From Phallus indusiatus (taxonomy: Eukaryota > Basidiomycota > Agaricomycetes > Phallales > Phallaceae), in assembly GCA_027605045.1 (NCBI GenBank), contig JAQFWX010000006.1:1550001-1614000 (forward strand): a stretch of DNA of 64,000 nucleotides, read 5' to 3'. Position numbers and translations under genes: made by a program. The notes beneath the pieces were generated by a model. The model worked only from the letters and a program-made list of their open reading frames with translations, searched no databases and had not been told where the DNA came from. This document shows, piece after piece, positions 31,423-44,045 of this stretch; positions within the stretch are counted from its first letter, which is position 1, and the number at the start of each line of letters is the position of its first letter.

Positions 31423-33842
31423 CTATTTCTTCCCCTTATCACCCTTTTTTTTCAGTTTCAATTCTTGTCTTTGCTTATAGAAGGCGGGATGATCGGTCTT
31501 CTCGTGTCCCTCCCGAACTCCATCACTCCGCCACACTTCCTTGGAGAAATCACAATCGGGTAAGATACATGTAACAACAATCTTCTTCAGCAGGGGTAAA
31601 AGCACCGCGTCCTCCGTTTTAAGATGTCCGTTCTTAATGTGTATTTCCTCAATCTGAACGTGTGTTGCAAGATGACGATATCTACTCCGTTTGTTATCTC
31701 TTGTTAGAACCGCATTACAAGTGCGACCGCTGACGGGACACTCATATTTGCAAATGGCGGGGCCCACACCACCAGGGTCCGATGACGATACAAAAAACAC
31801 ATCCTCCACATCCTCGTTGTCTTTTATAACAATACGTTTGGCGGGTGGCGATGGCGAGGATAAACGGTCTAACGGTGACGGCATCGGAACAAGTGATGGG
31901 TTGCGGGGAGAGTCAATGTGATTATGAGACGGATTCACCCGTTGACGAATAGATGGCCTTTCAAATTCAACGGAATCTCCTTCCAGTTGCCGCTTGCAAC
32001 TAAAAGTTGAATAAGCCGACATTGGCAGGCGAGTCGCAGGATGCACAGGTGGGCGGATAACTGTACTCGGCGGTTGGAAACTGTGGACGTCTCGAGAACT
32101 CACTTGGTTACCGACGTGGGCCATAGGCTGTTTCATAGCTGCGAAACAAAACATCGTCAGTTTGAAAGTCTCATACGTCAAAAAACATGTCTACTCACAG
32201 TATTCATTTGTAGTTGTGTTAGAAGGTCGTTCTCGAACATAGGACTAAGCAAATGTGAATGAAGGTGAGCATTTTGTCTTGGAAAGGAAGAAAGATAAAC
32301 TAACAACTGGATGATTTATAGACGATGTATCATGATCCGTTTCGTCGCGGGCGTACCAGCGTTGAGATCGGTGATTGGCATAACTCTCAGCATATCCAGA
32401 TGATTCTTCGGGCGGAAGTTCGTTATATGACGCCTAATACATTGATTCAGCATAAACGTAAGAGAAAATACGTGCAACAGCCGGATTCTTACCGTGTTGA
32501 GAAAACCCGTTTGAGCTTGGTACTGATAACGATGTTGCTGAGCCTTCGGCCTGACGGGATAGGCTGGAGAATTTAACAGACCTAGACTGGACCTCACGGC
32601 ATTAAGGACGGGCTAGGGAAAAGATGTGACTCAATCTCTCCGGTGTTATCAATATATTACCAGGTAACATACAAAATCGTCTCCATAGTTCACGCGCAAA
32701 TGACCGGACGGTGTAGGTGGGAAAGGTGGGGGTGCCTTGAAAGAGGATTCGCCAGAAGGTGGCATATCAGCGTTCTAAAGGCATTTATTATTTTTTAAAA
32801 AAAGACAACAAGTTAGCGATGTCACCACGTACAAGTTTTTCATCGCAGGCTGCTAGACGGTCACGTATCTGAAGGATAAAAAGTTTTTAGAACGCAATGC
32901 GTATTATCGCTTCAAAAATTCGGGTGCACATACAAGTTTTCGCTCTTTAGCCGGAGACGATAGGTAAATCTGAATGAAACCGTCAATAATCTTCTGACGA
33001 GAAGATTTGGGCATGTAGCGATAAAAGGAGGATACATCTGATTCTTCATGTTTAAGAGGTTTAGAAGTGGTTATGGTGACGATTTCGTTGGGCTCGATCT
33101 TAACGGACATCACGTCACTGAAATGGTATGCCTGAATAGCAGTCTCAGGATCGGCTGAAGCTCGAATAATGTCGGTCGAGTGGGTTTCCATGGTGTCTGA
33201 ACTGTGTTCTTCGGAATTTATGGACTCAGCTGGGGCGATGTTGCGGTCCTCATTGAGTAATGCTTCACCATAACGCCTGTAATTCTCATTCGTGACGGCG
33301 ACTTTTGCGACTTTTGCGACATTATTTCCGAGCAAGACTTCCGGCTTAGACGCGGTCTTGTTATTTTCGCTCGACGTGCTACGAAGCAAGTCTTCGTGAA
33401 AAACATTTGAAGCGTTGTCTGATTGAAAGGAAACACAGGGCTACACGCAAAAAAAAAACAACTTGTTACTTTCAATCTCAGTTTGATTGAGGTATCACAA
33501 TACTTTTGCATTAATAGTTTCTTGTGTATCATTATGGTGTTTATTGTGAGAACGAGGGGCTACTGGGAGACCGAGCTATAATCCAAGACGCGTTTATGAC
33601 CGAGTATTTATTATGTATAGACATTGCATACCTCTGCCTTGCTTTCAGCATGACTCGAGAGGTCTTGTTGAGATATTTCTTTCCTTCGGGTACTGACATC
33701 GCTATCGTAATGAGCGATGTCAACTACATTTGAGTACACGGAGGTCTGTACAAGACATAAGTGCTTAGACCCATTTACAACCTGTGAATGAACGAAAACG
33801 CACCGGTGTGTCGTCAGGTAAAATTCTCGTATCAGAGGTCAT
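31423..33842 (-). CDS. Putative zinc-finger nuclear protein
   Basis: About seven exons. Start MTSDTRILPDDTPV at 33842; stop at 31423-31425. The exon at 32904-33389 carries a helical segment, YMPKSSRQKIIDGFIQIYLSS. Middle exons are Pro/Gln/Tyr-rich and disordered. The last exon contains a basic SCKRQLEGDSVEFERPSIRQ stretch and two Cys2His2-like units: CKYECPVSGRTCNAVL with HLATHVQIEEIH, and CILPDCDFSKEVWRSDGV with HEKTDH. It ends in a Lys-rich tail. Such paired divergent fingers are common in fungal nuclear proteins. DNA binding is inferred. Exon borders in the middle are approximate. Confidence 0.55.
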
Positions 33843-34273
33843 AATGGGAGGAAGACGAGTGTTGTGTGTAAGGTAGAAACCAACCAACCACTTAAATATT
33901 CATTGTAAATTGTCCACTATCAGTCCACTGTGGACTGAAGTTGTCCGTATTGTTTGGTTTCCACCTTGTCCAGGTTGGTGCTTGTCCTTTAATACGGACG
34001 CCGTTGGACGGCAACATCGAAGTTTTAAATGTAAACGCGTCAAAACATACAGACTAGAAATGATGAAGTTTAAACATAGTCAACGTAACGCTGAAGAGAT
34101 AAGCTTGACAGGCATTGCGCTATCTTTTGGAATAAGAAAAGGATGTTTCTTCAAGCTTTCAAGCTTGGACGGCAATTGGACAAAGGACATCGGAGACCGA
34201 ACTTGATTTATGTGACATAGTTACAGTCACGTCCTGGTAACGCGGCGCGCGCCACAAGCTGGCGGTATGAACA

Positions 34274-35787
34274 ATGCACTCTGCGTCGCCATGTCGTCCA
34301 ACGTCACTTCCCTCCGATATTTGGGTTGTTGTCATACAATTTGTCGATAAACCGACCACGAAATCTTTGTCTCTGGTCGACAAACTTCTTCGCGAAGTAG
34401 CCTTGCCCATCATATTTAATACGCTTAAAATAACTACACCCTCTTGCACCCGTTCTGTCGGGAGTCGTCTTTATCTCGAGGACCTTCTACGACGTATTCA
34501 TGGAATTGGCTCTGTTCCTCATATATGTAATGCCGTCCGCCGGTTGAATTTAGTGTCTTGGCATATTGACGTACTAGAACGCGGTAAGTTTATGAAAAGA
34601 TCACTTAAAGAAGTGTTACTTATTACTGCAAAGACACCAGCGTCGATGACGTGCACCTGGACACCATCAAGCTCATATCTACCGTACATGAAGCTATTGT
34701 TCAGCTTGTGTCCATGTTGCCTCACCTTTATCGTCTTGACTGCCGCAGTAATTCCATCACGCCGTCGCTCTCTTCTGTACTGGGTAGCTCCACCTTAGAG
34801 TTTCTCTCTATCCGGTCCGTGCCTTCGGACCTCCCAAAGGCTCATTTAACGGCATTTCCCCCATCGCTGCAGATTTTCGAATATCATGCTCCTTTCTCAC
34901 AGCAAGAAGACATAATCGATCTCGTTTTCGCCCAAGCAAATCAATTCACATCATTGTACGTTCCAGTACACACTCTTGCCCGACACACCGATTTCTCAGC
35001 AACTAAATTCCATAAACTGCAAAAGTTAACGGTGTTCGATTCTAACCAGCTTGTACCACCTATTAACGGAGAAAAATTATACGAATTTTTTAACTTCGTC
35101 CCAAACCTCCGCGAATTACGTGTAATTTTCGGTTTCTTCTCTGTATCCGCCTCTCCAGCTTTTTCGCCTCATACGATGCTGCCTAACCTTGAGTCATTGA
35201 CGGCGCCTCCTAGCGTAGCCAATGACATCCTATCTTTCGGGGCTCCTCTCAAAAAGATACACATCTTTACAACTACCTATCCAAGCGATTTTCCGAACGA
35301 CTTCCAAATCGTTTCAAAAGACATTAAACATGTGCTTTATGACGGTGCACTGGAGGATCCGAACGTGGAACTCACCCATTTGGCTTGCATGTTTCCTAAC
35401 GCCACAAGCGTGAAGATCACACTCACGAGAGAACGTCAAGCAACGCATGAAGTTCGTTCTAGTTTTCTTTCGATTTATTTTACTCACACACAGCAACTTC
35501 AGGAAATATACGATGCTGTAATGGATATTCTTCCCAATCTACCTCACCTGAAACAATGTAGCGTATTTGATTTGTGGGGACCCCCAAACGACCTGCACAA
35601 GCAGCTCACCCCTGGCTTCCATTGTCCTGTCGGACGCAACAGTGATCCTAAATATCGTGCTCATCCCACTTTAGAGGACGTACAAATTCTCAGTTGGTAT
35701 CGTTGGATTTGGCTTCCTGAAGATGGATGGCGCGCTTGTGATTTACACTACGATGTGGCGCCTGTCGATTTGTTCAGAACTTTGTGA
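34274..35787 (+). CDS. F-box-like protein
   Basis: Start MHSASPCRPTSLPSD at 34274. One intron (about 34584-34634) joins WHIDVLER to DTSVDDVHLDTIKL. The product is about 485 residues. Residues 12-50 (LPSDIWVVVIQFVDKPTT then LSLVDKLLREVALPIIF) have the spacing of an F-box, which recruits Skp1 in SCF ubiquitin ligases. The remainder shows loosely repeated leucine-rich segments (LPHLYRLDCRS, TLEFLSIRSVP, LQKLTVFDSN, LRELRVIFGF), as in mushroom F-box/LRR proteins, a strongly expanded group. The substrate is unknown. Apart from the intron it is uninterrupted. Confidence 0.65.
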
Positions 35788-35973
35788 ATGGATTCACATA
35801 AGTAAGTCACTTTTTTTCTTGTTAGTTCTTAAAAAAAACTCAATAGTGACAGTTTTTAAGTTGTATTTATGAATTAAACTGCAACAAACTACTAATATAG
35901 TAACTAGATTCCCAGATAAATATCAATATGATAATAATAATCCTTTTCCCGACGGATCACGAGCCACTATAAA

Positions 35974-37194
35974 TTATTCAAACACAACCGTTTTAATTAG
36001 ATTATCCTTGGCCTTATATTGCCTCATGGCACGTATCATTTCCTGCATTTTCGCCGTATTTTGATGATTTTCCCAAACCCCAATCCTGCGAGGCTTGTAG
36101 TTCCTTGGCAGCCGCTCTTTCTCGAGCCATTCGCGTAGTGTTTCGAGATCGACTTTGAGCTCTTTTCCAGAGCTTAGCACAGCCAACGAAAGGCACAGCT
36201 CTGCGTCGGCAAATTGGGTGAGAATCCGAGAGACCTTCGGATTGGGACAGTTGTCCATTCTGCGGATGCGGGCGCGGGCGATGTCTTTGATGGTGAAGTG
36301 CGTACCGGACGCGGAATCTGCCAATAGAGAACGAATTAGCGGGCGATTGGGTTCGATATAAGCGGAGTGGTATTTGTTGGGTGGTGATGGCGGTGACGAT
36401 GCTGACGACAATGATTCAAAAACCGGGAATGAAGTTGAATGAGAAATATAAGCGAGGATGCGAGATATGATTGAAAACGCGATGGAAATTAGAGTTGATG
36501 GGTATAAGAAAGAGAAAAAAGAAAGGAAAAAGCTGAGGTGGGATGATGGGTGATGAGGCGTTGATGCGACAGCTGTTGACGACGAGGACGAGACAGAACG
36601 GGATCTGGCAGGCCCATGATGCACCCGCGATGAAAGTGACTTTGGATCAACTTCATCAAAATCAAGTCTTGTCAAAGATGCGTTATGCTCCAACACATTA
36701 TGGGCCGCCAACTCTTCAAGATCAATCATTGGGTTGATCCAGCCTCGGCCAATGCCGTTCAAGCGCAACATAATGAACCCTCCAACGGTAAGCATGAAAG
36801 CGAGACCCCACGAAATATTGTAACATTCTTTTATGCCTGTCGCAATAGTGCGAATAGTGAGATTGCGCCCGTTTCGTGGGAGGTAGTTGTGGTTCGCTGC
36901 CGTGTTCAGTGCTGGACAGGGTGACCTGGAGTCAGTCTTTTTAGGTGGCAACCACTGGTGGAGACTGTCGATAGCGTCCTCTTCTTCTACGCCTTGCATG
37001 CAGTCGATTTTGTCTTTGCTTCTTCGTCGGATGCTGACATCCGCCAACGAAAACGATCTAAACTGCTGCCACTGGCGAGCAAGCTCGTCCGGAACGTCAA
37101 AATGTCCGTCCGGACTATGGACATTGTTGTTATTCGCTAGGTTAAGGCCATTGCGACCTCTGATATTGATATGGAGCTGTCTTTCGAAAGACAT
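35974..37194 (-). CDS. Heme-thiolate peroxidase family protein (chloroperoxidase/UPO-like)
   Basis: A single-exon, 406-residue protein. SPCPALNTAANHNYLPRNGR (residues 91-110) carries the PCP motif whose Cys (93) binds heme iron in chloroperoxidases and unspecific peroxygenases. At residues 169-171 the usual acid-base motif reads EHN followed by ASLTR. Many homologues have an acidic residue at that place, so activity is uncertain. A hydrophobic helix at residues 129-145 and a second at about 230-255 suggest membrane attachment rather than secretion; no signal peptide is seen. Residues 190-265 are a Ser-rich insert absent from typical members. It uses H2O2 if active. The absence of introns contrasts with the related gene at 41176. 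Confidence 0.72.
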   Translation of the reverse strand: MSFERQLHINIRGRNGLNLANNNNVHSPDGHFDVPDELARQWQQFRSFSLADVSIRRRSKDKIDCMQGVEEEDAIDSLHQWLPPKKTDSRSPCPALNTAANHNYLPRNGRNLTIRTIATGIKECYNISWGLAFMLTVGGFIMLRLNGIGRGWINPMIDLEELAAHNVLEHNASLTRLDFDEVDPKSLSSRVHHGPARSRSVSSSSSTAVASTPHHPSSHLSFFLSFFSFLYPSTLISIAFSIISRILAYISHSTSFPVFESLSSASSPPSPPNKYHSAYIEPNRPLIRSLLADSASGTHFTIKDIARARIRRMDNCPNPKVSRILTQFADAELCLSLAVLSSGKELKVDLETLREWLEKERLPRNYKPRRIGVWENHQNTAKMQEMIRAMRQYKAKDNLIKTVVFE

Positions 37195-40100
37195 ACGAAA
37201 CGCGAGTAATCTGGTTATGGTATAGAGAAGATTTGGAAAGGAGTGGAAGAAACAAAAGTGCGAGAAAAATTGGATTTATGAAAAAGCGTACGGAAAGGAC
37301 AGGCGCGATATTTAAGCTGTTCTTTGATCTAACGTCTGGCTCAAGAGCCAATAATAATACATAGTACGGCAGCGACTATCAAAGGAACTTTCGGGTGCGA
37401 TGTATTTTGGTGCCGTGTCTATCATGGCGATGCTTCTCAAGTGAGCGCTCAAAGGTGGCTGACCCTTGACTCGACCCTCACTATGCTTCGTGATCTCGGC
37501 TCTTATTAGAATTTCTTCAGTTGATACCACCCACCCTTGAAGGGATTTTTGAACAAGCGAGCCAGGCAGATTTAGATCTCATCAACAACGCCGAGAATAA
37601 TTAAGATTTGCTGGAATCTTACGGTCCTCATCTCGCCGCGATTGTATTTCAATTGGAGGCACTGCAGATCCGTGAGCGCCTATTGGTTCATAAAACGTGC
37701 ACCGAATTACGTTACTGAGTGAATGCTTTTGCTTGACGTGCGTGCAGAAAGGAAGTCAAAAAAAATGGGATGGGTTCTTAAGAACTTTAGGGTGATACAA
37801 AGAGGATTAAAATAAATCCCATCCCTGAGTTTTGAACCGATTTGGTTATACCATTCCAACCGCCAGAAAAGATACTCTGTTGTATCCATCGCGACTCAAC
37901 TACGTGTTGCCGAATACCTGACCTGGAGGGTGTTAGGTACTACCAAGGTACTACGGTCAATTACTTCCACGGATGACTCTAACTCAGTTCGTTCTCCTTG
38001 CCTCGACTCAGTTCACATCATTATCGTACATTGTACTTTTTTCTTCATTTTGATGAGAGCCAGAGCCATAGCCAATCATACTAAGCCAAATGAAAACATT
38101 CATGTCATATACAACTTTCCAGATGAGACTGGTGACGTAAAGTAAAAAGTAGGACAATAGGCGCGATGCACAAATCAGGGCCAGATGTATGTTAGACATA
38201 GGTTGAAACATAGCATGCTTATGCCACAGTTGGGTACACCAATGACATTTTCGCCCACAGCCACGATTTCATGACTCCTGCGAGTCTATACGAACAGGAT
38301 AGCTATAGGTGGCGCACTCACAGGACTCCTAAAAAAGACCCTGGGTTGGTATCAGTCGTGATCAAATGGGAATAGAATGGAGTGAACGAGGTAGCACCGG
38401 ATGCACATATGGATACTTCAGATAAAATGTCAATTCCGATGAATTCCGCCTGAGAGCTCTTTTCGGAAAAAAAAAGAGAGATCTAAGCAGTGTGGCAGTT
38501 GATAAAAGCGACAGCTTTTGCCCCTCATTATGGATATGTATCACTCATTTAACGTTTAATGGTCGGTTCAGCTCAGCGGCCGACGGTGCAGGCACTAAAC
38601 CCGAAGCGACCAAATATTCCGAGCGTTCCTGATTGGCCAGAGCAGCCATGTTTCAGCGCGCATCCTGGTGGACTAAAGCTCCTTCAGTCGAATTTGTTAA
38701 CATCTTTACACAAAATATCAAAGTTTTACAAACGAAAAACCAGACAAAATTTGAATAAATCGGGTCTCCCACATGGCTTCAAAAAGATATGTGAATTATG
38801 CGTAACGTGCCAGGGACCTCGATCGGTGCACCTTATTAGAGTTGCATCATCACTGTTGCATTGACACGAGAATATTGTTGGACTGCTTATAATACTTATT
38901 CAGACAGGACATAGATTTCCATCCAGATTCTGCCGGCACCTGAGCGGAAAAAACTATTAAACTACTATAACATTTGATTCACATTTGCGGAGATGTCCTA
39001 TTTTGATAAAACAGATGTATTCTAAATATGGGTGGAATATCACTTCTTAATAGACGAAATAATGCCAGGGAGGAACAAAAGGAGCAGGGGAAAGGGTCAG
39101 AAAACAACCTCCGGAACGAAAGGAGCCTGATGGTGCTGACATGAAATCCGATGCGAGACGCAGTCCTCATGACGTCAGGAAAGGAAGGGAAAGGCATCTG
39201 TCATTGTCTTTTGTCTAATGGAGATACCTTTGAATTTCAGAATGTTAAAGCTCATATAAAGGCGGCTTTAAACGTTTATTTTCGTGGAATGTCCGAGTCC
39301 GAGGCTTGGATCTTAAGTAATCGCTTTCCATCTCCCCCTTTGGATTAACTTTCGCTACGACAAAAGGTAATCCCCGATTCGTTCCTGACGAGAAGCAGTC
39401 CTTGCTCTCCAAAGAAAACTTTGCAGGATTGAAGGTTCCAAACGGCGATGTTCTAAACCTCCAAATTTGTAAGTAGTTATGGAGAATATGTTGAAGATTA
39501 TGCGATAGAGAAAATCAGTGTCCGAGCTAGTAAAAATGAATGGCCGCGGAGCTGGCGTTGCATTAGGCATTAAACCCCGATGACACAAGTACGAAACGTC
39601 ACTTTTGAGAGCTGTCCCTCCGTCATGTCTCCTACAGTTACGACAACCGGTGTATCTTCTCTAGCAAACGAGTTTGAATTGGCTTGAATCCTTGACCTTT
39701 CTCCATTCTGGTGTCATTCCCTGCCGTCGGTTCTGAATAAACGGCCCCGAGTATTATTATATGTCAAGGTCAAATACATATTCAAACACCCAACACCGAT
39801 GACCTATTTCAGTTTTGTAAAAGACATTCCAATAAGCGGTGTATGGATTTACTTTAAAAATTATTGAGGCCGGTGCGGAGGTCGAAAGTCTGGGGTTCAA
39901 CAACTTTTTGTATATCAGGGGTCGAGGTCCAAGGGATAGGAGAAATTGCGCGTCGTGGAGATGCGATACACCGACCTTGTTGTAATTCGGAGATACGGCA
40001 AAAAGTGGCACAAGGATACTTACGTTAGGGTGGTGTTTTGAATGGCTGGCAAGTAAGCACGGCTCATCGAAAGATGTGCACAGCAAGGCTGGAGATAAAC

Positions 40101-41175
40101 ACCAGGTCCAACGGTCTGAGTAAACCGTAATTACTGAGATGCAACTTGTGGGTATAAAAGCTCTGTTGATTCGGGATACATATTATAGAAGGTGTTGAAA
40201 AGGCATGATAAAAGCAATCCAAGGTTGACCCAAGCTGTGAGCAGCAGCAGCGAGGCAGCGGGCTAATGAGGACTGACGATTACCTAATTGCGTCCGTCGC
40301 TGATGTAATTTATCCAATGACAAATACTGCTTACATTATAACCGCTCCCTTCACGCTCCTCACTGACCACTTACAAGCTCCACCTGTTTTTCTCAGCAAC
40401 CAGCACCAATGCTTTATTTTTGAAATCAGAACGGAAAGAAAAATAAAGAAGAAGATTACCCTTTCTTAAATTTCATTGACTCGGATGAAGAATTTAATCG
40501 TATTCGTCGGGGATGATCGATACTCCACGCGCCAACAATGAAACGTCCAATGCCAGCAATCCGAATCTAGAAAATGAAAGGTTATACAGGCGTCTCATTA
40601 TGGGTTGCATGTTTCGATCCTTCAAGTTGCTTGGATATCCTCTGATATCCTTCAGTGGGGCCTGTAGAGTTTAAACGCCGGTTAGGTACTCTCACGACGT
40701 CTCCGAAGAACAGAAGAACTCCCAATCACCGTCGCAAAAACACCGGTAATTATGTTCAGTTTGTGACAATTACCTGTCAAACATTCGGACTGAATGATCC
40801 TGTCTACTTGGCAGATCGTTCATTTCCTTATCTACTTCCTATTGGCTCAATACACTATAGCAGTTGGAGGCTAAACCCGCTCACAAACGTCGGGAGCATA
40901 AGAATGTCAGACCTCGTCCGGAGAGGAAAGGGTTCATCTACCCTTGTGTTTCTGCGTATTGACGATACACATATCTAAATGACATGCGCCCAGACTCGGT
41001 CAGACGAGCATGGAACGGACGGAGTAAGAATAATGGCGTCGCTTCTGAGTCTTCTCGGCTTCTCTCCGCCCACAATTCAATTAAGTCGCTATTATTTAAG
41101 AAACGATACACCGAAACGTCACGTTCCTTGATCTTCTCCTTCCCTCCTTCCACACCACTCGCAAAACGACTGAGA
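37195..41175. other. Long intergenic gap
   Basis: Nearly 4 kb lie between the two heme-thiolate peroxidase genes. Only short open frames are present (for example 38559-38864 plus, 39757-40086 minus, 40655-40978 plus), none with a domain I recognise. I see no LTR-like repeat and no RNA gene. Confidence 0.45.
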
Positions 41176-42325
41176 ATGTGGGTTTCGTTCGCCTTTCGCA
41201 ACATGTTTGGCCCTCTAGGTCAAGGTCTTGGGGGTTTCCTCAGTACTACGTGGTTGATCATACGCGATACACTCATGACTCTCATTAATCCCATTTTGCC
41301 TCGTAAACGGATAGGCGCTGTTTGGCATGAGTACATCCCTCCCACGCCCACGGATAGTCGTTGCCCTTGTCCGGCCTTAAACGCCCTATGGTCTGTCCAC
41401 TGATTCTGTGCGGGGTGATCATTCAAACTAATTGTCATTTGAATATACAGCAATCATGGTACTAGGCTTTAGGCACTTGTCTTAATATAGTTCGAAGATC
41501 TGACCAAACAACGTTTTTGCGCCAGGTGTTCTCCCACGTGACGGCAAGAATATCACATTCAACCAGCTCGCCAAAGCTGTACATTCTCATTACAATTTCT
41601 CAACGACTTTCTGCTCATTCGTTTGTGTGGACATTTCCACGTCTCTCCGGAAAGAACTGAGTGATGCAGTTGATCTTAGTGCTATCGGAACCCACAACTG
41701 TATTGTAAGCCCTTAAAGCTTTGCTTCTCTGCAACGTTTGGCCCATTTGATTTGTTACGTAGGAACACGATGGAAGTTTATTCCGTAAGTCCTGGAAGAA
41801 CCAATACGTCACGAGATTCAATGAACCTTATGAGCTACTTATCAGGTCGGGACATTCACTTCCAACCCGATCAAGGAACTCCGAGTATCGATCTTATTGA
41901 AGACTTCCTCTCGACTACCAAGGATAGCAAAACCGTTGCTCCTGCCGACCTTTCTCGTGCTATAACTCACCGTTTTAAACACAGCGCTCGTAACAACCCT
42001 CAATTCTCTCTCACTGGCTTACAATTATTTTTCGCTGCGGCTAAGTACAAACGCTTTACCTTATACTTCGTTGACCACTTCTGATTCAGTTGTTCTTTTT
42101 CTTTCTTTGTTGTTCTATAGTGCTTCAACTCTGTTACGCATTTTCGGAGGCGACGCTGTAGCTCTCCGGACGATTCTTCTTGAAGAACGTATTCCCGACG
42201 GATGGACTACGTCTAACAAGACTCGCTTTGGATTAACTATGGGTTCATTTAATCCGACTGTTTTCCGTGTCCTATTAGGAATCGATCCGTCATGGAAGAA
42301 GGTTAAATACGAAGGCTCAAACTAG
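41176..42325 (+). CDS. Heme-thiolate peroxidase (chloroperoxidase/UPO family) with an 8-nt microexon
   Basis: I chose the start MWVSFAFRNMFGPLGQG at 41176; an upstream in-frame ATG at 40984 is possible. The exons read through CPCPALNALC, NHGVLPRDGKNITF, THNCIEHDGSLFR, RDIHFQPDQGTPSIDL and NASTLLRIFGG to EERIPDGW and the end at 42325. PCP supplies the heme-ligand Cys and EHD the acid-base residues, both intact. Introns are 41391-41450, 41459-41525, about 41706-41760, 41785-41845 and about 42045-42120. The first two flank CAATCATG, which is needed to keep the frame and to supply NH of the family's ALxNHG motif. The product is about 300 residues with a hydrophobic N-terminal segment. It uses H2O2 to oxidise or halogenate substrates. 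Confidence 0.8.
41451..41458 (+). other. 8-nt microexon in the peroxidase gene
   Basis: CAATCATG is flanked by a 60-bp intron (41391-41450, GT..AG) and a 67-bp intron (41459-41525, GT..AG). Joined, the codons read ALC-NHG-VLPRDG, matching the conserved ANHG(Y/F)LPRDG motif of the family. Skipping it loses the NHG residues and shifts the frame. Confidence 0.75.
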
Positions 42326-44045
42326 ATCAATGGATGAACCCCGAGTCTCCGTTCGTCGATTGGTTGCTCATTCACGCTTCATGAGAAGCTTTTATGTATA
42401 CGTAACGATAATTACGATTTGTATATGTTTTCGTTGCATTCCATAATGTCAAGTGTTAAACCCGACATCGACAGTTCGATCTCCCAAGCGTTTAACCAGA
42501 GATTGAGAAGGTGCGAAAGTAATGTAGGTTGGGCAAGCCGGGACATGTACACCCTAGACCATAGACAATAATTTCCTCTTGTGCTTATCTGAAATAAGTT
42601 TCCTCTCCGATATCTCTCCGCTGCCAATCTTATAACAGGTCTTTACACCACTACGCGGGATCAACATATAATATTATGCTCTCTCTAGTAGCTTGTTGGG
42701 ACGATTCAGTGTTTGACAACCGATGATAGTCTGGGTATACGTATGTCACAATTTAAATGGGATATAGAGAGCGATCAATTAACTCGATTTACTATTCATA
42801 TGATATAAACTAAAAGCCTGCGGTTCAAGCTGATGCTCCGTGGACAATCGGCCTGCCGATGTAGAAGCAGAGCATGAACCGACGTCGCCGCAGCCCGAGG
42901 GCGTCGAATCTCCTTTTTGTTGTAGCAAATCCTGCTTTGAAGTCGAATTAGCAAACTACAAGGAAACGTCATAATCTATTCCAACAAATAAATATTACAG
43001 TTCACGGTTACCTTTATTTCTGCGAAACTATGCGTTTCGAAGTTTGAAGGGCCTAAATTACCAGCTTGATTGGCCGTGCTAACTCGTAGCGTAGATAGCG
43101 TGCAGGTTAATCCCAGATCTTCACCTTTTCCTCGGAGAACGTTTCGGGTATTGAGGCTGTGCAGAAGGGATGAGAAGGGCAGCGACGGGAGAAAATAAAA
43201 AAGTATACGTGGCTAGCAGAGAATTTGAATAAAGTTTTGATACAACGAAATTGAGAGCAAGCCAGATAAACTATGATGCAAGAATTGATCAGGTTAACCC
43301 CATCTAAGATACAGTCAGAGCAAAGATAACCAACATTGTCAGGCATTGTCAGAAACTGAATGAAGTCTGTGAGTATTATGTCTGTCTTGCAAAATTCAGA
43401 CTTTCTTACGCATGTCAAGTCGGCCACCGTGGCAATGCTAGAAAAGAACCTCATTTACAAAAAAAAAAGAAAAAGAGGAATGGCAAACCTGTTCAAAACA
43501 CCTCGATTGATACTGTATACGATCAACGTGTTAATTAGCGAATCCGTCCTGAGTTAAGTTTCATTCAATAAACAATGTGCATTCCCAAAAATAACGGTAC
43601 CTAGGTAACCCTGTCCTAGCAACATATAGATACCAACACTGCAGTGCTGCAACTCCGATATCTGCAACTGCGACGGTACTGTGTTTCACGGAAACAAGCC
43701 ACTAGACGTCAAATAAGTTTCCCGTAATCACAGAAATTTGAGAATTGAGTTACCTTTATATCAGATAGTCGGGTGATGGTTTTTAATCTCCAGCTACGAC
43801 AAACCTTAGTCAAAATTTGATATGCAGACAAAGGAAAGACGACGAGGTGTTACAGTTCAAACATGCAAACTGTAAGGTTGTGTTTATATTATACGGTACG
43901 CTTCTCATGATTTTGATGAAAACTGACCAGTTCCGGTGCCTGTCGATTTGGAATTAATTACGTTGTAATGCTTTTCGCGGATGACAAGGAGACTAACGTA
44001 CCAAATGCTATTGCTATCAAACTAATCTATTTGGGGCTTGCACCG
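42326..44045. other. Intergenic gap, may hold 3' exons of the next minus-strand gene
   Basis: No clear gene. The open frame 43107-43454 (minus, 115 residues) is hydrophobic in parts but unrecognised. The C-terminal exons of the DUF6534-like gene may extend into this region. Confidence 0.4.

Noticed and set aside
38555..38650. tRNA-like start (GGTCGGTTCAGCTCAG)
   Set aside because: No matching acceptor stem, anticodon arm or TPsiC arm follows.
41785..41900. Frameshift in the peroxidase gene after EHDGSLFR
   Set aside because: A 61-bp GTAAGT..ATCAG intron (41785-41845) joins the two frames and gives a sensible family sequence.
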